Shown in pieces: positions 36,260-51,960 of a DNA stretch of 64,000 nucleotides (its first letter is position 1; each line of letters opens with the position of its first letter). The stretch comes from Rivibacter subsaxonicus (GTDB taxonomy: Bacteria > Pseudomonadota > Gammaproteobacteria > Burkholderiales > Burkholderiaceae_C), in contig NZ_SHKP01000007.1 in NCBI RefSeq assembly GCF_004217215.1, forward strand, positions 186,001 through 250,000, given 5' to 3'. A model generated the notes under the pieces. That model had not been told where the DNA came from. It was given only the letters and a program-made list of their open reading frames with translations, and did not search any database. Made by a program: the position numbers and the translations under genes.

Positions 36260-38457
36260 AGAACGTTCAGGAGAGACAGATCATGAATTACTTGCGGGCA
36301 CCCGCCGTCGCGCTCGCGCTGTTCTGTGCCGCCGTTGGCGCATGGGCGCAGAACTCGATCATTGCGGTCAACAGCAGCCAGCAGGGCGGCGTCGACGTCG
36401 TTCGCATCGAGCTCAGCGAACCGCTGACCGTCGTGCCGCAGGGTTTTGCGGTGCAGACCCCGCCGCGGATCGCGATCGATCTGCCGGGCGTCGCCAATGG
36501 CCTCGGTCGCAACAGCGTCGATCTCAACCAGGGCGTGCTGCGCGCGGTCAACGTGGCGCAGGGCGGAGACCGGACCCGGCTCGTTCTGAACCTGAAGACG
36601 GCCTCCAGCTACCAGGCGCAGCTGCAGGGCAAGACCCTGCTGCTGTTCGTCCAGCCCTCGGGCGCCGTGCCCGCAGCGTTGCCGGCGACGGCGGCTGCAG
36701 CCGGGGCCGTGGTTCCCGCAGCGAGCAAGACGACCCAGTTTGCCGACAGCCTCAACAGCGCGCCGCAGTCGCTCAAGGGCATCGATTTCCGCCGCGGCAA
36801 CGATGGCGCGGGTCGGGTTGTCGTCGACCTGCCGAGCAACCAGATCGGCGTCGACATCCGCCAGCAGGGTCAGTCCCTGGTGGTCGAGTTCAAGAAGTCG
36901 ACCGTGCCGGCCAGCATGGCGCGCAAGCTCGACGTGACCGACTTCGGCACGCCGGTCAAGACCGTCTCGACCTTCCAGACCGGCGAGAACATCCAGATGG
37001 TGGTCGAGCCGACCGGTGTCTGGGAGCACAGCGCCTACCAGACCGACACGCAGTTCGTGCTCGAGGTGCGTCCCCAGAAGGCCGATCCCAACAAGCTCAC
37101 GCAAGGCCCGGGCTACGCGGGTGAGAAGCTCTCGCTGAACTTCCAGAGCATCGAGGTCCGGGCGCTGCTGCAGGTGATCGCCGACTTCACGAACTTCAAC
37201 GTCGTGACCAGCGATACCGTCACCGGGACCGTGACCTTGCGTCTCAAGGACGTGCCCTGGGACCAGGCGCTCGACATCATCCTGCAGGCCAAGAACCTGG
37301 GCGTGCGCAAGAACGGCAACGTGCTGTGGATCGCGCCGAAGGACGAGATCCTTGCTCGCGAGAAGCTCGAGCTGGAATCGAAGCAGCAGGTCGCGCAACT
37401 CGAGCCGGTGCGCACCCAGGCCTTCCAGATGAACTACACCAAGGCCGAGGAAGTGGCCAAGGGACTGACCGGGCAGCAAGGCAGCGGTGGCGGTGGTGGT
37501 GGCAACGCCAGCCGGATCCTGTCGCCGCGCGGCAGCGTGATCTTCGAGACCCGCACCAACCAGCTCTTCGTCAGCGACATTCCCTCCAAGCTCGAGGAAG
37601 TGGCGCAGATGATCGCGCGCATCGACATACCGGTGCGCCAGGTGCTGATCGAGGCGCGCATCGTCGAGGCCTCCGATACCTTCGGTCGTTCGCTGGGCGT
37701 CAAGCTCGGCGCCCTGGACCTGCGCGCCCAGCAGGGTGGCGTGCCGGGTTGGGGTGGCACCAACCGCGTGGCCGTTGGCGGCAACTACCTGGGCGTGGGT
37801 CAGAGCACGCTGCAGACCTCGAACACGGCCGGCCAGTTCGTGCCCAACTCGTATTTCGTGAACCTGCCTGCGATCGGCATCAACAACTTCGAGGCGGCGA
37901 GCTTTGCCATCTCGCTGTTCAGCCAGGCCGCCAATCGCTTCCTGAACCTCGAGATCTCGGCGCTCGAGGCCGACGGCAAGGGCAAGGTCGTCTCGAGCCC
38001 GCGAGTGATCACCGCCGACCAGGTCAAGGCGCTGATCGAACAGGGCACCGAGATTCCGTACCAGACCGCCACCTCCAGCGGCGCGACGGCAATCCAGTTC
38101 CGCAAGGCGACGCTGAAGCTCGAAGTGATCCCGCAGATCACTCCGGAAGGCAACATCATTCTCGACGTCGATGTCAACAAGGACAGCCCGGGAGCGACCA
38201 CCGCCGCCGGCATCCTGATCAACACCAAGCACGTCAGGACCCAGGTGCTGGTCGACAACGGCGGCACCGTCGTCATCGGCGGCATCTTCCAGGTCGAGGA
38301 ACAGATCGACACGACGCAAGTGCCGCTGCTGGGTGACATCCCCTACGTCGGCAACCTGTTCAAGACCCGCACCCGTCGCCAGAACAAGACCGAGCTGCTG
38401 GTGTTCATCACGCCGAAGGTCGTGACCGATCGCTCGTCCGCGACCAGCACGCGCTGA
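36256..38457 (+). CDS. pilQ: Type IV pilus secretin PilQ
   Basis: A 733-residue outer-membrane secretin that forms the pilus exit pore. I start at the ATG at 36256, which overlaps the pilP stop. A signal peptide ends near AVGAWA (about residue 31). Two AMIN domains follow (about 35-290), then the secretin N0/N1 domains (LSLNFQSIEVRALLQVIADF, GTVTLRLKDVPWDQAL). A Gly-rich linker with G-S-G-G-G-G-G-G leads to the secretin core, VPLLGDIPYVGNLFKTRT, near the C-terminus. The AMIN domains bind peptidoglycan. Confidence 0.95.
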   Translation: MKNVQERQIMNYLRAPAVALALFCAAVGAWAQNSIIAVNSSQQGGVDVVRIELSEPLTVVPQGFAVQTPPRIAIDLPGVANGLGRNSVDLNQGVLRAVNVAQGGDRTRLVLNLKTASSYQAQLQGKTLLLFVQPSGAVPAALPATAAAAGAVVPAASKTTQFADSLNSAPQSLKGIDFRRGNDGAGRVVVDLPSNQIGVDIRQQGQSLVVEFKKSTVPASMARKLDVTDFGTPVKTVSTFQTGENIQMVVEPTGVWEHSAYQTDTQFVLEVRPQKADPNKLTQGPGYAGEKLSLNFQSIEVRALLQVIADFTNFNVVTSDTVTGTVTLRLKDVPWDQALDIILQAKNLGVRKNGNVLWIAPKDEILAREKLELESKQQVAQLEPVRTQAFQMNYTKAEEVAKGLTGQQGSGGGGGGNASRILSPRGSVIFETRTNQLFVSDIPSKLEEVAQMIARIDIPVRQVLIEARIVEASDTFGRSLGVKLGALDLRAQQGGVPGWGGTNRVAVGGNYLGVGQSTLQTSNTAGQFVPNSYFVNLPAIGINNFEAASFAISLFSQAANRFLNLEISALEADGKGKVVSSPRVITADQVKALIEQGTEIPYQTATSSGATAIQFRKATLKLEVIPQITPEGNIILDVDVNKDSPGATTAAGILINTKHVRTQVLVDNGGTVVIGGIFQVEEQIDTTQVPLLGDIPYVGNLFKTRTRRQNKTELLVFITPKVVTDRSSATSTR

Positions 38458-38505
38458 TCGCCCGTCCCGCGATTGCAGCAGCAACCGATACGCAGAGAGA
38501 TTCAA

Positions 38506-40158
38506 ATGAGCAAACGATGGATGCAGTGGTTGGTGGCCTTGGCCGGCGCGGCGCTGATGGCGGCGTGTGGCGGAGATGGTGACGGCGGCTGCTCGTTGTA
38601 TACGGGTGGCTCGGGCAACTCCTGCGGCTCGACGGCGCCGACGGCGGCCAACCTGATCATTGCGCTGGACAAGAGTTCGGTCGCCAACACCGGTTCCGAC
38701 AACGTTGTCGCCACCATCACTGCGACCGACGCCAACAACAACACCGTCAGCGGTGCCGGTGTGCTGGTCACGGCTGATGCCGGTGCGGTGGTCGCCTCCA
38801 GCGCCGCCACTACCGGCACCGATGGCAAGCTGACCGCCACCGTGTCGATCGGCGCCGACCGCTCGAACCGCACGATCACCATCACCGCCAAGAGTGGCTC
38901 GGTGACCAACACCGCCACGTTCCAGGTCAGCGGCGCTCGGCTGACCGGAACGCTGGTGCCCGCCGTCGTGGCCCCCGGGGCCGGCGGCCAGGTGCAGTAC
39001 CGCCTGGTGGATCAAAGTGGCAGCCCGATGGCGAACCAGTCGATCACGGTGACCGCGGCCGGCCTCACGCCGCCCGAAGTCACGGCGAGCACCGGTACCA
39101 ATGGCGAGTATGTGTACGCCTACACCGCACCGGCGACCAGCGGCAGCTTCACCGTCACTGCCTCGGCCGGCGGTGTCGGTGACAGCCAGTCAGTGCAGGT
39201 GCAGACCGTCAGCACGATCCCGCCGGTGACGGCGACGATCACCTCGGCCTCGGTGTCGGCCAACCCGAGCGTCGTCGGCGTCAACACGACCAGTGCGCCG
39301 ACGGCCAACCGCTCAGAGATCCGCGCGCTGTTCCTCGGCGCCAACAACCTGCCGATCCCGAATGTCCGGGTGCGCTTTGACCTCGACAGCGACGTGAACT
39401 CGATCGGTGGCACTTTCAGCACAGACACCTCGATGGTGTACAGCGACGCGAACGGCCTGGCACTGTCGTCGTACATCCCCGGAACACGTTCTAGCCCGAC
39501 CAAGGGCCTTACGGTGCGAGCCTGCTACAGCGAGACCGACTTCGCGGTGGGCGCCTGCCCGAACTGGACAACCGTGGCGCTCACCGTGACGGCCGAGCCG
39601 CTGGGTGTATCGATCGGTACCAACGCCCTGATCAGCAGCACCAACGACAACCTGCTCTACGTCAAGAAATTCATCGTCCAGGTCGTCGACTCGGCCGGGC
39701 GCGCCAAGGCCGACGTCGATCTCGCGGTCTCGGTCGATCTGCCGCGCTTCCGCAAGGGCAGCTATATCGCTGGCACCGATGGCTGGATTCAGAACGAAAC
39801 CTCGGTCTGTGACAGTGAAGACGTCAACCGCAACGGGGTGCTAGAGGCGGGCGAGGACATCAATGGCAACGGCTCGCTGCAGCCAGGCAAGTCGGACGTC
39901 AGCGTCATGCTGCTGCAGACCAAGACGCGGGCCGACGGTACCGCCGAACTGCAGATTCAGTACCCGCAGAGTTTCGGTTCCTGGGTCGATGCTGTCGTCA
40001 CGGTGAGCGCCTCAGGTGTGTTGGGCACCGAGGGCCGCACGACCGCCGTCGTTGCGCCAGTGCCGGTCGACGCCACTTCGGTGAAGAATAAGGACGTCCC
40101 GCCGGCGTTTGTCACCAGCCCCTACGGCATCCAGGCCGGCTGCGCCAACCCGAACTGA
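38506..40158 (+). CDS. Large lipoprotein with bacterial Ig-like domains and EF-hand-type loops
   Basis: A 550-residue protein from the ATG at 38506. The signal peptide ends in a lipobox LMAAC (Cys21). The mature part has several Big-1-type Ig-like modules rich in Thr, Ser, Val and Asn: SVANTGSDNVVATITATDA, SGSPMANQSITVTAAG and NLPIPNVRVRFDLDSD. Residues ~439-462 contain two calcium-loop-like motifs, DVNRNGVLEAGE (a full EF-hand loop pattern) and DINGNGSLQPGK. It is probably cell-surface or periplasmic. Its place between pilQ and aroK suggests a pilus-linked or adhesive role, which is inference. Confidence 0.75.
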   Translation: MSKRWMQWLVALAGAALMAACGGDGDGGCSLYTGGSGNSCGSTAPTAANLIIALDKSSVANTGSDNVVATITATDANNNTVSGAGVLVTADAGAVVASSAATTGTDGKLTATVSIGADRSNRTITITAKSGSVTNTATFQVSGARLTGTLVPAVVAPGAGGQVQYRLVDQSGSPMANQSITVTAAGLTPPEVTASTGTNGEYVYAYTAPATSGSFTVTASAGGVGDSQSVQVQTVSTIPPVTATITSASVSANPSVVGVNTTSAPTANRSEIRALFLGANNLPIPNVRVRFDLDSDVNSIGGTFSTDTSMVYSDANGLALSSYIPGTRSSPTKGLTVRACYSETDFAVGACPNWTTVALTVTAEPLGVSIGTNALISSTNDNLLYVKKFIVQVVDSAGRAKADVDLAVSVDLPRFRKGSYIAGTDGWIQNETSVCDSEDVNRNGVLEAGEDINGNGSLQPGKSDVSVMLLQTKTRADGTAELQIQYPQSFGSWVDAVVTVSASGVLGTEGRTTAVVAPVPVDATSVKNKDVPPAFVTSPYGIQAGCANPN

Positions 40159-40172
40159 TCTCAGCAGGCTTC

Positions 40173-40763
40173 GTGTCATCGAGTGGTGGAGGGATCCAAC
40201 GCCCGATCGCCCTGATCGGCATGCCCGGCGGCGGCAAGTCCTCCGCCGGGCGCCAGATCGCCGCGCGCCTGCACTGGCCCTTCTTCGACAGCGATGCGGT
40301 GATCGAGCACAAGCTCGGTTGCCGCATTCGTGATTTCTTCGAGCGCGAAGGCGAAGAGGCCTTTCGTGACGTGGAGCAGCAGGTGCTCGCCGACCTGCTC
40401 GCGACCAGCCGGGCGGCGGTCATCGCCACCGGTGGCGGCGCGGTGCTGCGGCCGGCCAATCGCATGGCGCTGAAGGCGGGCGCCTCAGTCGTCTATCTGC
40501 GTTCCTCGCCCGACACCCTGCATCGCCGTCTGCGCCATGACACGCAGCGGCCGCTGCTGCAGGTGAGCGATCCCCGAGCGCGCCTGCGCGAACTGTTTGC
40601 GCAGCGCGATCCGCTCTACCTGGAGACAGCGCACCACGTGATCGAGACCGGCCGCCCGCCGATGTCGACACTGGTGGCGATGGTGCTGATGCAACTCGAG
40701 ATGGCCGGCGTGATCGACATCGACGCGGCTGCCTCGCCGGTCGACCCCAACCCGGGCAGCTGA
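40173..40763 (+). CDS. aroK: Shikimate kinase
   Basis: Phosphorylates shikimate at the 3-hydroxyl. A 196-residue P-loop kinase from a GTG at 40173. Walker A is GMPGGGKSS (residues 16-24). The shikimate-binding [21 protein letters not shown]-type segment, TGGGAVLR and the lid RPLLQV are all visible. It lies 14 bp after the Ig-like lipoprotein gene and 47 bp before aroB; pilQ-aroK-aroB is a conserved order in beta- and gamma-proteobacteria. Confidence 0.95.
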   Translation: MSSSGGGIQRPIALIGMPGGGKSSAGRQIAARLHWPFFDSDAVIEHKLGCRIRDFFEREGEEAFRDVEQQVLADLLATSRAAVIATGGGAVLRPANRMALKAGASVVYLRSSPDTLHRRLRHDTQRPLLQVSDPRARLRELFAQRDPLYLETAHHVIETGRPPMSTLVAMVLMQLEMAGVIDIDAAASPVDPNPGS

Positions 40764-40810
40764 GCCGGTCATGGGCTCCGTCACGAACGCCGGCCGATAA
40801 ACTCGGCGCG

Positions 40811-41935
40811 GTGAGCCCCCTCGACATTGACCCCACGCCCCAGTCTTCCGCGCGCGAGCGCGTCCGCCTCGACCTCGGCCCGCAGTCCTATGACGTCCTG
40901 ATAGGCCGCGGTCTGCTGGAGGATCCTGCGAGCTGGGAGGGACTGCCGAACTCCGCGACCGCGCTTGTCGTCAGCAACACTACGGTCGCGCCGCTCTATG
41001 CCGCACGCCTCGAAGCCGTTCTGCGCGCGCGACACCGGCAGGTGCTGCGGCTCGAGTTGCCGGACGGCGAGTCCCACAAGGACTGGGCCTCGTTGAATCT
41101 TGTTTTCGACGCGCTGCTTGCCGGGCAGGCCGACCGCAAGACCGTGCTGTACGCCCTGGGCGGCGGCGTGGTCGGCGACATGACGGGCTTTGCCGCGGCC
41201 TGCTACATGCGCGGCGTGGCCTTCGTGCAGGTACCGACCACACTGTTAGCGCAGGTCGATTCCTCGGTCGGTGGCAAGACCGGGATCAACCATCCGCTCG
41301 GCAAGAACATGGTCGGCGCGTTCCACCAGCCGCTGCGGGTGGTGGCCGACCTCGACACGCTCGCGAGCCTGCCGCCGCGCGAGTTCAGTGCCGGCCTGGC
41401 GGAGATCATCAAGTACGGGCCGATCGCCGACATGGTGTTCTTCGACTGGCTCGAGGCCAACATCGATGCGCTGCTGGCGCACGACGACCGCGCCCTGAGA
41501 CACGCGATCCGGCGCTCCTGCGAGATCAAGGCGCAGGTCGTGCAGCTCGACGAGCGCGAGTCCGGCCTGCGCGCGATCCTCAACTTCGGCCACACCTTCG
41601 GTCATGCCATCGAGGCTGGCCTGGGCTACGGCGAGTGGCTGCATGGCGAGGCCGTGGGATGCGGCATGGTGATGGCGGGCGAGCTGTCCGTGCGCCTGGG
41701 CCTGGTCGAGGCCGGCTTCGTCGAGCGCCTGAGGCGGCTCGTGCAGCGGGCACGCCTGCCGACGATCGGGCCTGCGCTGGGCACGCGGCGCTACATGGAG
41801 CTGATGCAGGTGGACAAGAAGGCCGAAGCAGGCGAGGTTCGCTTCGTCGTCATCGACGGCCCGGGGCGGGCGCGGATGGCGCCGGCGCCGCAGGCGTTGG
41901 TGGCCGAAGTGCTGACGGCCTGCACTGCCCCCTGA
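40811..41935 (+). CDS. aroB: 3-dehydroquinate synthase
   Basis: Second step of the shikimate pathway, NAD- and zinc-dependent, cytoplasmic. A 374-residue protein from a GTG at 40811. Key stretches are [24 protein letters not shown] (NAD loop), [21 protein letters not shown] (substrate and NAD contacts), [10 protein letters not shown] and the zinc-binding [13 protein letters not shown] with its two His residues. The next gene, dgt, starts 12 bp downstream. Confidence 0.95.
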   Translation: MSPLDIDPTPQSSARERVRLDLGPQSYDVLIGRGLLEDPASWEGLPNSATALVVSNTTVAPLYAARLEAVLRARHRQVLRLELPDGESHKDWASLNLVFDALLAGQADRKTVLYALGGGVVGDMTGFAAACYMRGVAFVQVPTTLLAQVDSSVGGKTGINHPLGKNMVGAFHQPLRVVADLDTLASLPPREFSAGLAEIIKYGPIADMVFFDWLEANIDALLAHDDRALRHAIRRSCEIKAQVVQLDERESGLRAILNFGHTFGHAIEAGLGYGEWLHGEAVGCGMVMAGELSVRLGLVEAGFVERLRRLVQRARLPTIGPALGTRRYMELMQVDKKAEAGEVRFVVIDGPGRARMAPAPQALVAEVLTACTAP

Positions 41936-41946
41936 GCGGCACTTCG

Positions 41947-43080
41947 ATGCAGCTCGCGGTCTACGCCTGCGACCCGCTGCGCAGCCGCGGTCGACGCATT
42001 CCGGAGCCGGCCGCACCGACGCGCACCGAATACCAGCGCGACCGCGACCGCATCGTCCACTCGACGGCGTTTCGGCGCCTTGTCTACAAGACGCAGGTCT
42101 TCGTCAACCACGAGGGCGATCTCTACCGCACCCGCCTGACGCACTCGCTCGAGGTGGCCCAGCTGGCACGTTCGATCGGCCGCAGCCTGGCGCTCAACGA
42201 GGATCTGGTGGAGGCGATCGCCCTCGCGCACGACCTTGGTCACACGCCCTTCGGCCACGCGGGGCAGGACGCGTTGCACCAGTGCATGCAGGGCCACGGT
42301 GGCTTCGAGCACAACCTGCAGTCGCTGCGGGTGGTCGATCGGCTCGAGGAGCGTTACGCGGCCTTCGACGGGCTCAATCTCAGTTTCGAGACCCGCGAGG
42401 GCATTCTCAAGCACTGCTCGCGCGCCAATGCCGAGCGGCTGGAACGCGAGGAGCCGCGCGGCGTCGCCGAGCGCTTCCTGCGCGGCACGCAGCCGAGCCT
42501 CGAGGCGCAGCTGGCGAACCTCGCCGACGAGATCGCCTACAACGCGCACGACGTGGATGACGGCGTGCGATCCGGGCTGCTGACGCTGGAGCAGCTCGAG
42601 TCGGTCGACCTGGTCGCACGTGCGCTGGCGCAGGTTCGAGGCGAGCACGCCGGGCTCGGCGGGCGCCGCCTGCTCTTCGAGGCGCTGCGACGCATGCTGT
42701 CGATCCAGGTCTATGACGTGATCGACGCCACCCGCGAGCGCTTGAGGGTGGTGGCACCCGCCAGCGTCGACGCGGCCCGCGCGGCGCCGCCGCTTGTAGC
42801 GTTCTCGCCGGAGATGCGAGATGCAAGCCGGCAGCTCAAGCGCTTTCTCTTCGCCAACCTTTACCGTCACCCGCAGGTGGAGCGAACGACAGCGCGCGCG
42901 CGCCTGGTCGTCTCGACCCTGTTCGAGGCCTACAGTGCCGAAGTTCCAGCCGAAATCGACCGCGTGATGCTCGAGCGTGACGGCACTCCGCGTGCGATTG
43001 CCGACTTCATCGCCGGCATGACCGACCGCTATGCCGGTGTCGCGTACGAGCGTGTCACAGGACATCGAGCCTTTGCCTGA
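41947..43080 (+). CDS. dgt: Deoxyguanosine triphosphohydrolase-like HD protein
   Basis: A 377-residue cytoplasmic enzyme. I start at the ATG at 41947. The HD-domain metal ligands are HSLEVAQ (His66) and ALAHDLGHTPFGHAG (His95, Asp96), with the distal Asp in ADEIAYNAHDVDDG. YQRDRDRIVHSTAFRRL is the N-terminal signature of dGTPase-like proteins. It hydrolyses dNTPs to deoxynucleosides and triphosphate. Some relatives act in phage defence, but the aroB-dgt order in Burkholderiales marks this as the housekeeping copy. Confidence 0.92.
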   Translation: MQLAVYACDPLRSRGRRIPEPAAPTRTEYQRDRDRIVHSTAFRRLVYKTQVFVNHEGDLYRTRLTHSLEVAQLARSIGRSLALNEDLVEAIALAHDLGHTPFGHAGQDALHQCMQGHGGFEHNLQSLRVVDRLEERYAAFDGLNLSFETREGILKHCSRANAERLEREEPRGVAERFLRGTQPSLEAQLANLADEIAYNAHDVDDGVRSGLLTLEQLESVDLVARALAQVRGEHAGLGGRRLLFEALRRMLSIQVYDVIDATRERLRVVAPASVDAARAAPPLVAFSPEMRDASRQLKRFLFANLYRHPQVERTTARARLVVSTLFEAYSAEVPAEIDRVMLERDGTPRAIADFIAGMTDRYAGVAYERVTGHRAFA

Positions 43081-43306
43081 GCCGAGTGGCGCAGGCGCCT
43101 GGCGGTCGCTTGCGGGATCGGGCTTGCGCTTCGGGCCGATCCCGGGCTCGTTGCCTGTCACCAAATTGCAACAGCGATCCACATCCCGGATGTCGACCGA
43201 ATCGGCCCAAAGTTATAGTGCGCTGGACAGTCAGTCGGGCTCGGCCCGCTCTGTGCCCGGCGCCCGCCACGGGTGCGACACAAACTACGAAGCTAGGAGA
43301 TTCCTG

Positions 43307-44434
43307 ATGAAGAAGAAACTTGTCGCTCTCGCTGCGCTGTCGGCGATTGCCGGTGCAGCCCAGGCTCAGTCGAGCGTCACCCTGTACGGCATCGTCGACG
43401 TTGCCTACCGCTACACGACCAACCATGGTCCCGCGGTCGACAACGGTCAGAGCCTGAGCAAGGTCATCGGCGGCGGCATGTCGCAAAGCCGCTGGGGCGT
43501 CAACATCAACGAGGATCTGGGCGGCGGACTGCGCGCGCTGGCCAACCTCGAGCAGCGTTTCACGCCTGACAACGGCGCCCTCAACGGCAGCGGTACCGGC
43601 CAGCAGTTCCAGCAATCGTGGGTCGGCCTGCAGAGCAGCAGCCTCGGCCGTCTGACGATGGGCCGTCAGTACAACGTGCTGTTCGACGTCACGACCAGCA
43701 CCTTCGCAAGCTTCAAGTACTCGCCGTACATCGAGGCCTACAAGCCCGAAGTTGCGATGGCGCTTGGCGTTCGCAACGACAACATGGTGAAGTACACCTT
43801 GTCGCTCGGTGGCTTCACCGGTGAACTGCAGGCCAGCGCCGGCGAAGGCAGCGACACGACCTTCGTGAAGTCCATGGGCGGCATGGCCAAGTACACCTTC
43901 GGGCCTTTCGCCGTGGGTGGTGGCTACCTTCAGCGTGAGGGCGCTAACGCGACGACCACCGACCTGAAGGCTGAGAGCTGGATCATCGGCGGTGCCTGGA
44001 CCAGCGGCCCGATCTACCTGAGCGGTGGCTACGCCGAGAGCAGCTTCGACCAGGGTGTGCCGGTTGCCCTGTTCCTGGTTGGCACTGGCGCAGACAATGT
44101 TTTCAGCTACACCAACAGTCCGTTGGCTGGTGTCAACGTCGAGTCGCGCGAGATGTACTTCGTGAACCTGAACTTCCAGGTGACTCCGGCGCTCAACCTG
44201 GGCGCTGCGTACTGGAACCTCGAGGACACCTTCTACTCGCCGCTGAGCGGCAGCCCGCAGGGTGATTTCATGGCCTTCATCGCGCAGTACGCCTTCTCCA
44301 AGCGCACCGATGCCTACGTCGGCCTCGACTACACGAAGGTCAAGGGCCCGATCTCCTTCACCAGCACCTCGGGCGCCGTCAACAACGCGGACGACCGCAC
44401 CGGCTTCATGGTCGGCCTGCGTCACCGCTTCTGA
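43307..44434 (+). CDS. Gram-negative porin (Burkholderiales trimeric type)
   Basis: A 375-residue outer-membrane protein from the ATG at 43307, with AGGAGA upstream. The signal peptide (KKKLVALAALSAIAGAAQA) is cleaved before QSSVTLYGIVDVAYRY. Typical porin stretches follow: SQSRWGVNINEDLGGGLRAL, GLQSSSLGRLTMGRQYN, and a final Phe in GFMVGLRHRF, the beta-barrel insertion signal. Base composition is less extreme than its neighbours, as expected for a highly expressed gene. A strong terminator follows. A TATAGT at 43214-43219 could be its -10, but no good -35 was found. Confidence 0.95.
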   Translation: MKKKLVALAALSAIAGAAQAQSSVTLYGIVDVAYRYTTNHGPAVDNGQSLSKVIGGGMSQSRWGVNINEDLGGGLRALANLEQRFTPDNGALNGSGTGQQFQQSWVGLQSSSLGRLTMGRQYNVLFDVTTSTFASFKYSPYIEAYKPEVAMALGVRNDNMVKYTLSLGGFTGELQASAGEGSDTTFVKSMGGMAKYTFGPFAVGGGYLQREGANATTTDLKAESWIIGGAWTSGPIYLSGGYAESSFDQGVPVALFLVGTGADNVFSYTNSPLAGVNVESREMYFVNLNFQVTPALNLGAAYWNLEDTFYSPLSGSPQGDFMAFIAQYAFSKRTDAYVGLDYTKVKGPISFTSTSGAVNNADDRTGFMVGLRHRF

Positions 44435-44483
44435 TCGGCGGGTCTCCCGCGCAAGGCTTGGCGCCTCGGCGCCGGGCAGATCG

Positions 44484-44509
44484 AAAGGGCACCCTCGGGT
44501 GCCCTTTTT
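44484..44509 (+). terminator. Rho-independent terminator of the porin gene
   Basis: A perfect 10-bp stem (AAAGGGCACC at 44484-44493 and GGTGCCCTTT at 44498-44507) with a CTCG loop, running into further T residues. It lies 50 bp after the porin stop. It is the clearest intrinsic terminator in the window. Confidence 0.9.
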
Positions 44510-44545
44510 CATTGGACGGCAGAACGCGCTTGGCGCACTTGCTTC

Positions 44546-45217
44546 ATGGCCCGTCAACCTCGCGCCGTCTTCGGCGGCCTGCCTCACCTGCTTTCATTGC
44601 GGGTTCAGCACCAACAGACGCTGGCGGCTGACGACGCCGACCGCGCCGCCGCCCTGCACCTTTTGAGCGACAGCATGCGCAGCGCCGACGTGCTGATGCA
44701 CGCCTACGGCCTCGACGACCAGCAGGTCGAACTGGTGGTCACACCGCCGTCGGCCGAGGTGCTGAGTCGTGCCATGCAGGGCTTTGCGCGCCGCCACGCC
44801 GCTGCCTTCAATCGCCGCCACGGACGCCGCGGGTCTCTCTGGGCAGGGCGCTTCGAAGCGGCCGCCCTGGAGAGTGAGCCCTGGCTGTTGCGCGCGATGC
44901 TGCGGGTCGAGCAAGCGCCCACTGGCGGATGGCGTGGTGTTTCGAGCGCGGCGCACCATTGTGGGTTGGTCGCCGACGCCCGCATCAGCGAGCCGGCGGT
45001 CTTCTGGGCGCTGGGCAACACGCCCTTCGAGCGTGATCAGCGCTACCGTGCGGCGCTGTCCGAGCCGTTGCCCCAAATGTGGCGCGCCTCGATGGACGAG
45101 GCCTTGCGCGGCGGATGGCCGCTGGGCTCGGCGGCCTTCGTTGCCAGGTTGAGCGAGCAGATCGCTCGGCCGCTCAGTCGCCGCTTGCCGGGGCGTCCGC
45201 GTTCGGCCGCCTCGTAA
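44546..45217 (+). CDS. RAYT/Y1-transposase-like protein with catalytic residues lost
   Basis: A 223-residue protein whose first ~140 residues follow the REP-associated tyrosine transposase plan: MARQPRAVFGGLPHLLSLRV at the start, MHAYGLDDQQVELVVTPPSA, then FARRHAAAFNRRHGRRGSLW and AGRFEAAALES. In active RAYTs the central motif contains H-V-H (the HUH metal site) and a catalytic Tyr follows near Y-I-E-L-N-P. Here these read Q-V-E and L-R-V-E-Q-A-P, so neither exists. It is likely a domesticated, DNA-binding-only relative. It lies between the porin terminator and gltB. Confidence 0.7.
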   Translation: MARQPRAVFGGLPHLLSLRVQHQQTLAADDADRAAALHLLSDSMRSADVLMHAYGLDDQQVELVVTPPSAEVLSRAMQGFARRHAAAFNRRHGRRGSLWAGRFEAAALESEPWLLRAMLRVEQAPTGGWRGVSSAAHHCGLVADARISEPAVFWALGNTPFERDQRYRAALSEPLPQMWRASMDEALRGGWPLGSAAFVARLSEQIARPLSRRLPGRPRSAAS

Positions 45218-45229
45218 GTGGGCACACTT

Positions 45230-45294
45230 CAATATGTCCCTGATTTATCTTGGTGCATTTCTGTTGCATCAATATTCGTATCTGACCCCATTTA
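45230..45294. repeat. Paired AT-rich motifs of the RAYT-flanking type upstream of gltB
   Basis: Two related segments 40 bp apart: CAATATGTCCCTGATTTA (45230-45247) and CAATATTCGTATCTGACCCC (45270-45289) followed by ATTTA. Motifs of the type GTCCCTGATTT and TCTGACCCC-ATTT recur beside IS200-like/RAYT genes in many proteobacteria. The stretch is the most A/T-rich sequence here and must also contain the gltB promoter. Confidence 0.5.
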
Positions 45295-45363
45295 TTAGCG
45301 GTTGATGCGATTGCTGCGCCGCAGTACGCTTCGCGCTCGTCTGCTTTGTCCAGGGAGTGCGCC

Positions 45364-50109
<4,746 letters not shown>

Positions 50110-50141
50110 TCAGCGAAGCAACGAATCAATCGATCAAGAAC

Positions 50142-51608
<1,467 letters not shown>

Positions 51609-51960
51609 GGCGCGGCCCTCGCGGCTCGCCCTGTGGGCGAACGATGGTCGCGCATCGCCTGCGGCGATGCTCGGCGCGAAGGCCGCCAGGCTGCACGGGC
51701 GGTGGACGAGTACCTGATGGGCGCGAGCGATCTGCCACGTTGAGCCGCGGCCCTCGCGGCTCGCCCTGTGGGCGAACGATGGTCGCGCATCGCCTGCGGC
51801 GATGCTCGGCGCGAAGGCCGCCAGGCTGCACGGGCAGTCGATGAGTACCTGATGGGCGCGAGCAAGCTGCCGCGTTAGGCGGCGGTTGCAACCTGTCACG
51901 CTATTGGCGGCCGCCGGGCCGCCCGCCCGACGCATGTCGGTGCTTTCCCCTATCATTCGG

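Noticed and set aside
36235-39015. 926-codon open frame on the minus strand
   Set aside because: Antisense shadow of pilQ and the start of the Ig-like lipoprotein gene, both of which are clear genes.
41947-43080. dGTPase-type HD protein as an antiphage defence gene
   Set aside because: Its position directly after aroB is the housekeeping one in Burkholderiales, and no other defence gene is adjacent.
43166-43219. Porin promoter made of TTGCAA (43166) and TATAGT (43214)
   Set aside because: The spacing is 42 bp, far outside the 16-19 bp range; only the TATAGT is retained as a weak -10 suggestion.
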